From assembly GCF_027595985.1 (NCBI RefSeq), contig NC_073306.1, positions 193,271,000-193,334,999 on the forward strand: a stretch of 64,000 nt of DNA, in the 5' to 3' direction. Every line of letters starts with the position of its first letter. The first letter of the stretch is position 1. A program made the translations under genes and the position numbers. Of the stretch, positions 1-9,900 are shown piece after piece. Under the pieces are notes generated by a model that did no database searches, had not been told where the DNA came from, and saw only the letters and a program-made list of their open reading frames with translations. The stretch is from Sorex araneus (lineage: Eukaryota; Chordata; Mammalia; Eulipotyphla; Soricidae).

Positions 1-190
1 AAGGTCATGCGGCCGCATAAGCGGCCGCGCAGTTTGGAGGTGTCCCAGTCCCACAAGCCAGAGCCATGTTAGTAGAAGCTCAGTGTCACTGGGGCTCCAT
101 CTGGAGAAGGTGTGCCGGCTGTACCTTCTCCGTCTGGCACCCCAGTGTTGTTGGCCCCATCTGTGGTCCGGAGCAATCTCCAGCTGTACC
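1..190. other. GC-rich left edge with two NotI-type octamers and a hairpin
   Basis: GCGGCCGC occurs twice at 10-28. GGAGAAGGT (about 104-112) and ACCTTCTCC (about 122-130) form an inverted pair inside a longer imperfect hairpin. Origin not recognised. Confidence 0.5.
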
Positions 191-351
191 AGCTTAAATC
201 CCAGACACTGTATCATTTCATCTGTATTTTTAGTTAATATAATGGAACTATAAGAATTCTTTTAATATTATAATTTATTATAACTAAAGAGCATCAATAA
301 GTTCCTTAGAGATAATTTAATTATTCAAAGTCTGCTAATAAGTATTTAGCA

Positions 352-593
352 TTGTAGCACTGTCATCCAGTTGTTCATCGATTTACTCGAGTGGGCACCA
401 GTAATGTCTCCATTGTGAGACTTGTTGTTACTGTTTTTGACATATTGAATACGACATGGGTAGCTTGCCAGGCTCTGCCATGCGGGCGGGATATTCTCTG
501 TAGCTTGCAGGGCTCTCCGAGACGGATGGAGGAATCAAAGCCGGGCCGGCCTCATACAAGGCAAATGCCCTACCTGCTGTGCTATTGCTCCAT
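352..593 (-). mobile_element. Type B SINE (RTE-like tail)
   Basis: Reads TCATCGATTTACTCGAGTGG at the RTE-like end and ends with the tRNA-like head (AAGGCAAATGCCCTACCTGC). Nearly full length, moderately diverged. Confidence 0.85.
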
Positions 594-1239
594 ATATTCA
601 TGTATTCAAGTAAGATTCTGGTATGGTCCATGGTATTGGTTTCCTAGGTTTGTAGTATCAACATATCAAAACCTGCTGACTTAAAGCAACAGGCATTTAT
701 TGTCTCAAAAATTCTCGTGGCTTTAAGTTTGAAATGGGTTTCAGCAGGGCCAAATTCCTGTAACTTGAAGAGAATTGTTTTCATTTTCTAGCTGGGATTT
801 TACTGATAATACTTGACAGTTCTTGTCTGAATCACTTCAGTCTGTATGTGCTGTCACCTTACAGTATTTTTCTTCCTATATGCCTCTGTGTTTGTGTCCT
901 TTCTTTCATAAGGATACTAGTTGAATTGGATTAAGTGCTCACCCTACTCTACTCTGACAATACTTAGTCACATATGGAACAAACCTATGTCCAAATGTGG
1001 TTATATTCAGAGGTAACAGAGTCTTCAAATACATCATTTTGGGGAACACAACGCAACCCCTAAAGACCATGTTATTTTTGGTTTAAAATTTCGTTATTTA
1101 AAAATAACCAAAATTATTTTTGTTTGTTTGTTTATAATGTAAGAGTACTGCTATTTATTCAGCCATTGATTCGGCTGAGTGAATTGGGCATGAACTCCAC
1201 ATTACCTTTATTATTCAGAAAGTTAATTTTGTTTTATTA

Positions 1240-2170
1240 TTATTATTATTTCCCCCCTTTTGTGATTCACCGTGAGATACGGTTATAAAGCTTTTATGTT
1301 TGAGCTTCGATCATGCAATCATCAAACCCCCATTCCTTCACCAGCACACTTTTTCCACCACCAAAATCCCCAGTATTCTCCCCCCAAATCCTGTTCCAAA
1401 CCTCCCCATCTGTGTGGCAGACAATTTCCCCCATAGTCTCTCTCTATTTTGGTTACATTCAATATTTCGACACCAGTCCCACCACCACAAAAACCTGCCG
1501 AAAAGGCAGTACTAGGCAATTTGTTTTGTATTGCTTCATATGGATAGAATATAATGTCCAGGAAATTCTGTGTCATTCTCTTCCGGGAGCTTTCGTTTAT
1601 AGTCCCTGGGTCTTGGCCATTGATGAGATTACACAGCTCCAGAGCAGCTTGTGGGTGTGACTGCCAAGCTTCTGGAAAACTGGGGACCTGGGGGAAGGAG
1701 GCCCAGTCCCGATCCAAGAGGGCTTCGAGGTCTCAGTCATGGATTCCTGCATACCTAGGTTTTCCTGCAGTTCTACTCTTTGGTGAGGTTCTGGGGTTTT
1801 TGGCTGCTGAAGTTCTGCTTGGGTCGGGGGGAGGGAAACTCAACCCGCCCCCCTCCGAGGTGCCCCGTGAAGACAGCCTGGTATGGATTCAGGACCTCTG
1901 CGGTGCTGCCTTCTGTGAGCTTTCATTTATAGTCCCTGGGTCTTGGCCATTGATAAGAATACGTGGCACCGGGGACAGTTTTGGGTGTGACTGCCAAGCT
2001 ATTGGAAAACTTGGGACTTGAGGGGAGGAGGTCCAGTCATGATCCAAGCAAGCCTGGAGCTCTCAGTCATGGGTTCCTGCCTACCTCTGAACTACAGGTC
2101 CTAACTGCGTCTTTTGATTTCTTTCAAGATTTATGGGTCTCTGAAATAAGGCCAATAAATGAGCTTATAT
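1240..2170 (-). mobile_element. L1-type 3' end with internal direct duplication
   Basis: The + strand shows the reversed tail (CACCGTGAGATACGGTTATA), then TTCCACCACC and TGGCAGACAATTTCCCCC blocks. From about 1,580 a segment (AGTCCCTGGGTCTTGGCCAT to AGTCATGGATTCCTGC) recurs at about 1,915-2,075, some 330 bp further on. Confidence 0.6.
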
Positions 2171-2399
2171 AGCTGAGTCGGAGGTGGTTTGTGGGTGTGT
2201 CTTCCACATACCTAACTTTGGCCCTTTAATTTCTTGGTAAACTTAGCCTCAAGTTGTTGGGGTCTGGCCAAAGGCACAGCAGCAATTTGGGGGTTTTCTG
2301 AAAGTCTGAAGGCACCATCAGGCTGCTGATTCATTCCCCCCACAGGTACAGGTTGACCTGCTGGTGGCATCATACCCCTCTCCCCCGCAATTGATTTTT

Positions 2400-3560
2400 G
2401 CCTGCACAAGTGTATTTATTTTAAATATAGATTACATCACCTTTTTCTTCTCTTCTTACAATTTATTTTTGAAGACACCTGTTTGTCCTCTAGTTTGCTT
2501 TTGTCTGGATTTTGCTACTAGTGGTATTTGTGTTCCTGCTGTTTAACAGCTTTACAGCGCTATTCTTGTGTTCTAGAGACTAGAAACTAGTCATACCCAT
2601 ATGGGGTTGCATAACAGAATGTGGGGGTTGCAAAAACCTGGCAAGAGTAAAAAGTTTCTATGCATGCAGTGACCAAAGCCAAGCAATGATGAGTTCAAAA
2701 TCAACCATGTAATGAAACCAAGATATTTCCGGCATTGCTATCTGAACTGGCTTAGGCAGAAGGGTCACGAGACGGGAAGGGCGCCAGAACAGGGGTTTTC
2801 AACCTTGTTACCTGTGGACTGGGGCACTGGTCTGTGAATTGGTGCCTAATTGGTTGTCTACTGTGGTTGACAAATTGTTTTCAACCTTTTAATAATTGTA
2901 GACAGGCACAAAACTGCAGGCCAGTCCTGGAAAAGCAATGCTTTGAACATGGTTTCTGAGTATGTGCATGACTGACATTTGGTGAGATAATTCCTTGCTA
3001 TGAGAGGGGGAGTGAAGAGAGGCTTCCCTGAGATCAAGTTTAAAAAAGAATAGAGCAGAGTATGTGTATGCATGGCCCAATTTCAACTAAGCTAATTGCA
3101 TTCACTCTGTTGTGATAATCACAAGTCTCTTCAAAAATTGACAAATCTTTTTGGAGCAGAATCATACTCTACTTTCTCTTTCCCCTACATTAAAAATAGT
3201 GATATTTCATAGATACCATTATGTACTTCTATCAAAAGGCACATCTGATTAACTTTGTTAAATTGTCATTAAATAGCTGATTGATATTTTTATCTCATTA
3301 ATACTTGTGAAAATGTTGATCCTAAGGTTCTATCATTACTTTATCTTTCTCATATATTATCTGGAATATGCTGATAAAGAAAAACTTCCCTTTATCATTT
3401 ACTTGTTTGCTAATTCCTGACAAAGCTCTAACTGAAAAGACAGCAGAAATTTTTATTTGCTTATCAGTTTTTGAAAGTAATGAACATGTTCCCTATCATC
3501 ATCCAAAGGGAACTGGTAATTTTTTAAACCACTCTGAGTATAATGAAAAATAGTCAATGT
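2400..3560. other. Intergenic stretch without recognised content
   Basis: AT-rich DNA. 2,795-2,880 (TTTTCAACCTTGTTACCTGT and a GGCACTGGTCTGTG block) resembles old DNA-transposon sequence, but I cannot name it. Confidence 0.5.
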
Positions 3561-3564
3561 TTCA

Positions 3565-3721
3565 GGTTGGAGAGATTTATAGAGGGTAGGGTGTTTGCCT
3601 TCCATGTGTCTGACCTGGGTTTGTTCCCTGGCAATCCATGTCCCTGGAGCACTACTAGGAGTGACCCTAAGTGTAGAGCCCTGAGCACTGGGAGATGCGG
3701 TGTAAAAACAAACACACAAAG
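3565..3721 (+). mobile_element. Old type A SINE
   Basis: Head GGTTGGAGAGATTTATAGAG and GGGTGTTTGCCTTCC, box B region CCTGGGTTTGTTCCC, weak tail. Well diverged. Confidence 0.7.
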
Positions 3722-4646
3722 TTAATGTTTCAGTTTGTGCCCTTTTATATTCACAGGTGCTCAAATGTCTGTTTTACAGAGGGAGCCACTAACTACTCCT
3801 CTAAGTCATATTACAGGCCTCAAGCATTCTTGATGGCTTTCTGGTATTAAAAGATGCTCTAATACATTGTACATCTGTCTTCCCTACATACACATTCCTT
3901 AAGACTCTGGATTGAGTTTACTTTATTCCTTGATCTGTGTCAGTTTTCCTAGGGAGAATCCAACTGCTACTCTCCCCTCCTGAGCTTATACATTTGATAG
4001 AGATATACTCTAATCAGTAATATTGTCAGGGGTAAGACCATTGAGAGTAGTGTTGAATGTTCAGTCCCCATGAAAAGTTCATGCCCTGGTTACAGGCATC
4101 AAAAAAGCATGCAAACACTGCAACTGCTTTTCCGAGCACGTTCAATGAAAGCCTTAAGTAAGCGGGCACCAGTTTCAACCTAAGTTCTAAATGAATATTG
4201 AATATTGTGAAAAAAAGTTTCAGAGACTCTTGATTCTGTTCTCTTCCTCAGAAGTGTTTATTACTTCAGACTTGTATAGACTTGTTTTCTTTATCTTACT
4301 GATATGCATCTGTGCAAAACCTGCCAGATGTTTCCCGTTCCCATCCTCCACTGAGCTCAAACTTGAAATTCTGCCCCTCAGCAAATTGTGTACTGCTCTT
4401 GTTTTTGGCTGGGTCTTGCTTAGACTCATGATCCTGAAAATATGGTCTTTTCCTCTAATTGGGGTCCAGCTCATTAATATTTTCCTTAGCTCCTTGACCA
4501 CAAGGAGCTTTTTCCCTCACAGCCTTTGTAGATTGCCTGGAAGATTCTGTTCCTCCTTTTACTTGTTACTTCCTTAGAAGATTAATGATATATCACTGAC
4601 AGTTCAACCAATGATTGAAAAAAACAAAACACAACAACTTCCTCCT

Positions 4647-4885
4647 GAGGCCAAAGTGATCTTATAGGGGTTAAGCTTGCCTTGCTTGTGGACCCTGGCT
4701 AAAGGCAGGTGGACCCTGGTTCAAGGGGTTAAGGCACTTGCCTTTCATAAAGGCAGGTGGACCCTGCTTCACTTGCCTTTCATAATCAACCCTGGTTCAA
4801 TCCCCAGCAGATCAAATAATCCCCCGAGCACTGCCAGGAATAACCCTTGAGCACCACTGGGTGTGTATCTAAAGAAAACAAAAAG
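4647..4885 (+). mobile_element. Type A SINE with internal duplications
   Basis: The head-to-box B interval is repeated: AAGGCAGGTGGACCCTG occurs at about 4,692 and 4,751, and CACTTGCCTTTCATAA at about 4,735 and 4,770. The body GAGCACTGCCAGGAATAACC follows. Confidence 0.7.
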
Positions 4886-5032
4886 TTACCTGTCATTTTC
4901 TGCTTGCTTATTTTATAGAATTCATCATGATATTTCAGTCTTATTTCTCTAAATATAAACTCAAACCCTTTGAAGAAAACTCATTTCGTATATATTTATA
5001 GACACATAAATATATGAATGTGTATACTTAAA

Positions 5033-5056
5033 CACACACACACACACACACACACA
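5033..5056 (+). repeat. CA microsatellite
   Basis: Twelve or so CA units, uninterrupted. Confidence 0.95.
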
Positions 5057-5374
5057 ACCAGGATTTGGGACTGAATAGGAAGATTAGTGTCTAACTGTAA
5101 TGAGATAATACCTAAACAATGTGTAACAATTGAGTCACCAATCTTAAGTAAACCTTGACAAGGATGTCACTGAAGATCCTGAGTGAGGTGCCTTTGGGAG
5201 CAGGGCATTGGAGCACATCTGGTTGTGTTCAGGACTTCCTCCTGACTATGCTCAAGAATATGAAATCATATTATTTCGTAGTGCACATAAAATGACCTTA
5301 GGCATGATAATTATGCAGTAGTTTCCTGTTAACATGTATCTTTCCTACATTATATTTAAAATTTCTTTTCTTGG

Positions 5375-5490
5375 TTTTTTTTTTTTTGGAGGGGGGACAC
5401 AGCCCGCTGTGCTCAGGGCTTACTCCTGGGGGCTCCGGTGACAGTATGGGATGCTGAGCATCACATCCGGGTCGACCCTGTGCAAGGCTA
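5375..5490 (-). mobile_element. Partial type A SINE
   Basis: T run, then CTCAGGGCTTACTCCTGG and CACATCCGGGTCGACCCTG; the head end is missing. Confidence 0.7.
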
Positions 5491-5829
5491 AAGGAACTGT
5501 CATCTTTACCCTTGATTTATAACTATCTGACACATAGTGTTTTACTGAACTGTTTTGTCTCATCTTTTTCACCGTACGCGTTCCTCCAGATGACTCCAAA
5601 GTTCTGTTTGTGTTTTTCCACTGTATTAAAATCTTCCACCGCCTGCAGTTTGGTCTCATTTCGTTACAGTGACCATCCAGGACCAAGAAGCTCTAGGTTA
5701 CTTTTCTCTGAACACGTATTTTGCTTTTAAATTTTCTTTCCCTTTTATTATGCGCACAGTGAAAAACAAAAACAAAGCATTTTAGTCCTTTGAACAATGA
5801 ACTTTAAGTAAGGTTCCCAGCAGCTATCT

Positions 5830-6003
5830 TTTTTAGCTTTCAGGGTCACACCTGGCGGTGCTCAGTAGTAACTCCCGGCTCTGCACTCAGGAATCACTCC
5901 AGGCGATGCTGGTGAGGGTGGCCCAGGTGGGATGCCAAGGATCAAAGCCGGGCGGGCGGCGCGCAAAACAAACGCCCTTCGCTGGACCATCGCGCCGGCC
6001 CCT
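5830..6003 (-). mobile_element. Type A SINE at the left edge of the CpG island
   Basis: CAGGGTCACACCTGGCGGTG through GGACCATCGCGCCGGCCCC; unusually CpG-rich, perhaps kept unmethylated beside the promoter. Confidence 0.75.
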
Positions 6004-6496
6004 GCCCTGCAGCAAATGCTGAGTTCTTGCTACTTTTCGGCCACTTCACTGGCTTCGCTTTCTCAATATCCGTGGAGTCCACTGCGCAGCCCTGGGCGTC
6101 CGCGAATGTTTAAATCCCGATGCGAATCCCAAAGCAACATTTCCGTATTATATAACTCCCTTGCTCCCATTAAACCCCAATTTTGCGGGCTCTGACGGCA
6201 AGCAGACGCGTCACATCGAGTTAGCCCGGGGTGGGGGGGGGTGTGCGTCTCGGGCTGCAACAAAGGATGCACTTCGGCTTCTGCGGCGGGGCGACCCGCC
6301 CCCACTCGCCCTCGGGGGGTTTCGGATTTGCATTTGAGAACAGCCCCGGGCGCCGGGAAACCTTCCGGCCGCGACCCCCACCGTGGGGCGCGCGGGGCGC
6401 GGGCCCGGCCCCGTCCGTAACTGCGGCCGGCTCCCGCCAGGGAGCCCCCTCGCCTTCCCCCCCCACCAACCCGCCCCCCGGCGCGGGGCGACGTGC

Positions 6497-6504
6497 TGAC
6501 GTCA
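6497..6504 (+). promoter_or_regulatory. Full CRE palindrome TGACGTCA
   Basis: An exact TGACGTCA octamer, the site of CREB/ATF factors, about 475 bp upstream of the ATG. A GC box (CCCCGCCCCCGCC) lies at 6,512-6,524. Function is inferred from the motif. Confidence 0.6.
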
Positions 6505-6530
6505 CGCGGCGCCCCGCCCCCGCCGCACTG

Positions 6531-6538
6531 TGACGTCG
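6531..6538 (+). promoter_or_regulatory. Second CRE-like site TGACGTCG
   Basis: A one-mismatch CRE 34 bp downstream of the full CRE, on the same strand and about three helical turns away. Together they look like a paired CREB/ATF input. Confidence 0.5.
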
Positions 6539-6624
6539 CGGGGAGGAACGAGCGTAAACAGCGCGGTGCATTTCGGGAGCGGGATTGTTTCCCGCAGGAA
6601 ACAGGCTCCATTTTAGCGCCGCCC

Positions 6625-6637
6625 GCCGCCGCCATCT
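6625..6637 (+). promoter_or_regulatory. YY1-like initiator motif
   Basis: GCCGCCGCCATCT matches the core GCCGCCAT often found just downstream of TATA-less starts. It suggests initiation slightly upstream, near 6,590-6,625. Confidence 0.45.
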
Positions 6638-6971
6638 GTTTCCCTTCCCTCCTCCGCCTCAGCCCCCCTCCCGTGCCCAAACCCTCGCGGGAAGGGTGGA
6701 CCCCTCGGGCCGCCGGAGGCTGGAGTGAAACGGGGGGAGGGGAGGGCGGGGAAGAGAAGGGCCGCGCCGGGAGCCGAGGGGAGACGCCGGGAGGGAACGG
6801 GGGGAGGGGGGGAGACGCGGACGCGGGGAATTGAGGTGGGGGGGCGCGCAGCGCGGTCCCGGGCCCGAGTGCGGAGCGCTCAGCCTCGCGGACGGACGGA
6901 CGGACGGACGCGCCCGCGCGAGCCTCGGCGGAGCGGCGGCGGCGGCGGCGGCGCGGGCGGAAACGGGAGCA

Positions 6972-6999
6972 ATGGCGACCGACAGCCGCGAGGAGAAAG
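6972..6999 (+). CDS. YTHDC1: YTHDC1 exon 1, coding part
   Basis: Encodes MATDSREEK plus the first base of codon 10. The ATG context is AGCAATGGCG. The donor GTGAGT follows directly. The exon ends in phase 1 and fits exon 2. Upstream 5' UTR lies in very GC-rich DNA with five GACG copies at 6891-6910. Confidence 0.95.
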
Positions 7000-9900
7000 G
7001 TGAGTGCGGAGGACGGTGCCCGCCGGGCGCAGGCGGCGGCGCGGGCGCGGGGTGGGGGGCGCCCAGGGGGGGTCGCCCCCCGCCGACGGCCGGGGCTCCC
7101 GGGCAGCCCGCGCCGTCCCTCCGGGCCCCGGGGGGCGCCTAACGCTGGCTCCCGCCGACGGGGTGGCGGGGCTCCGGTGCCCCCCTAGAGCCCCCCCCTC
7201 ATTTCCCGGCTTCTACGACTCCCGTTTTTCCGCCTTGGCCGAGCTGGACGCCGCAGGGAGGCGGCGGGTGCTGGGGTGCGGGGCCCGGGGGCTGCGTCCC
7301 GGGGGGCTCCTGCGGATGTGATGCGTCTTTTCCGCGCTGGGGCCGGTTCCCCGGGTGCAGTGCGAGTGGCGGCCGCCAAAGTGACAAGTGTGTTCGTCTG
7401 GGCAAACGTCCGAGACGGCGGCCCGGGGAACGGGCGAGCGCGGCCCTTTTGTTCCCCCCGTGACTGACTTGGGCCACCGGGCGCTGCGTGAGCTCGGCTG
7501 TTGGACTGTGGGGCCGGCACGCCGCAGAGTCCCTGCAGGGCTCGCGGAGGGCTCAGCGAGGAAGAAGCGGGAGGAATTTACGGAGTTGGGGATGATGATG
7601 ATGATGATGATGATGATGACTGAGGACTAGAGAGAGAGAGAGGCTGTAGCCAGAATGGAACTTCAAGTAAATGAAATACCAGGCTCCTAGACCTGTAGCT
7701 AGGAAGGGGGCACCCGGGTCAGCACCCGGTAATCCAGAGTAGACTGGATACTCCCTTTAGGGGGGTTCCCACCCCTGAGCTTCCCACGGTAGACTTGTAA
7801 AAGACAGTGGAGTCTCTGTGGCACTGTTGCTCCCGTTTACCTCTTAGTGGATCCACTTGCCTCGCAGATAGTTAATTTGGAGTACTTGCTCAAAGGACTT
7901 CAGTCTAGTTTTATTAGGCTTGTGATCTTACGTTAATTGATCTCCCTAGAGGAAGGAGAACATGTTTCAGTCATTAGCTCTGGGATAGGGACGAGCTTGG
8001 CAAGTGGAGTGGGTGGGAATATATTTAAGGTGCTGTTCCTGTCTTAAAGACAGTCCTGTGTATGATTTACAGTACATTTTCGTTTTCCTTAAAGGGAACC
8101 TAAAATGTCCTCTCTTCTTAAGAAATCCAGAAGGAATGTTCATGGAGGGTTGTATGATGAGCGTGTAGACAACTGACTTTTGGTCACTAGATGACTTCGG
8201 TCAGTGAAAATCTAACTCATATTAATGTGTTAGAGTGAAATCGTCTGATCTGAGAGTGTGTGGTGAATGTGGTGGGTGAGATGAACTAAATAAATACACA
8301 ATGAGTGAAACAGTACCGTTGAACTTTGAGTAAATGGGGGGGCAGCGGGTGGGAGCTTTCACCTCCTTTCCCAAAACAAACAGGAGATTCCACAAGCATA
8401 ATACTGTTCTGCCTGTTAGCCAGAAGTCTTACATAACATGTATGAACATTGCTATCACAGCTGATCAACACCTTTTCTTAAAATTTACATTTTCTTGTAA
8501 AAATGAAATTAAAAGTAAATATTAAAAAGTGAAAAGAAGCAAAGGAGAAATAGAGAATACATTTCCCAATACTGTAATAATGCAAGTTTACATTTTTTAG
8601 AAAATATTTTCGTTAACTATGATGTGTATGATATTGATAAGGAATTATTTTAAATTGTTTTAAGTTATTTTAAATTGCAGCCTTTGCTTTTAATCATAGA
8701 ATAGTTCAAAACCTTTTTGGTGATGCAGTCTTTGGGTTATGGGCTTTATACTGCCTGTGTGATAGACTTAAGTTCTGTCATGCTTTGTTAACCATACCAT
8801 GGATTGGAGCCTGTATAACCACACATTGCCAGCTCCCTGCAATCCCTGTGCAGATTATTTACCCAAAAGATGGATTCAAGGGAATTGGTGAGACCAGCCA
8901 ATGTTAAGGGCTGTGACTTCCATAACATTACTAACACCTTGTTTCCTTTTGGGGGGCTGGGGGGCAGGGCACCACACTCAGCAGGATGGGGCTTACTCTT
9001 GGCTCTGCTCAGGGATTCCTGCTAGAAGTGTCCAGGGTTCCAGAGGGGGTCCTGGGGCTGGCACCAGTATTAGCTACCTGCAAGGCAAGTGCCCTGCCAC
9101 TGGCGGCGCCTCTCTGGACCCAGTTTTTTAGCTCTTATTTTGTTCTTTTCTCTCCAAAGAATAGTATTGCAGTTTAATATAAACAAAAATGTGAATAATA
9201 AATACCCACATTACCAGATTGTAAACTTCGTGAGTCCTAGGAGTGCTCCTGCATGCTCCACAAGGTCCTTAAAGGTCCCGGGTTGTAGTGTTGTGTCTCA
9301 GTACCCTGAGCAGAAGATGGGCATTTGTAGTTTGTCATGTAGCCAAGGACTTCATTAATAACTGGTTTGTTAAGTGACGGTTGTTACTGCTACCCAGTAG
9401 CTCAGTTTCTTTATGTAGATATACGTTGATGCAGGTAAGTGCATCTATAGATAACCATCCTTGGGCAACAGGGCTTTGAACTATTACGAGTAGGCTTTAA
9501 GTAGTTTTTTTCCTGATAAAAAGATTGGAGATGGGTGACAGTTTGAAAAGGCATGCAGATGAATGGCATAGCCTAGAAATATTTAAAGGTTATGACATAA
9601 ATGCTTAATGTAGATAGTATTTTATCACTTATTCTGTAAAATACACTTAAATCTATTACAGAAAGTTAAAAATTCATTAAAACTTAGACACACACACAAA
9701 CATTAACAGTGTGACCTTTGTAGTTCAGAAAAATGTAAGGGAAAGAGTGTGGTTTTTAAATAGTAACTAGTGTGAAATTCATGGTGGTACTGTGATAATT
9801 TCCTCACAACTTGTTGCTGTTCAGCTGAGAGCAAGATCATTTGCTTAAAATGTCTTTTTTTGTTGTTCTTTATTCTTTCTGGGTCACACCCAGTGATGCA

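Larger units (their letters stand above)
5930..7560. promoter_or_regulatory. YTHDC1: CpG island with YTHDC1 promoter
   Basis: Very GC- and CpG-rich DNA in an otherwise AT-rich region, centred on exon 1. The transcription start is probably between 6,550 and 6,900. No TATA box is evident, which fits a housekeeping-type promoter. The left edge runs into a SINE at 5,830-6,003. Confidence 0.85.

Noticed and set aside
1313-2021. Open frames of 115-155 codons on both strands
   Set aside because: They lie in an L1-type 3' region with internal duplication and share no recognised protein motif.
6063-6680. Long antisense open frame (205 codons) across the CpG island
   Set aside because: GC-rich DNA keeps frames open by chance; composition is Gly/Arg/Ala/Pro and no family is recognisable. 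No splice or poly(A) support.
6231-7321. Several + strand open frames around YTHDC1 exon 1
   Set aside because: Same CpG-island effect; they overlap the real 5' UTR, exon 1 and intron 1 without protein similarity.
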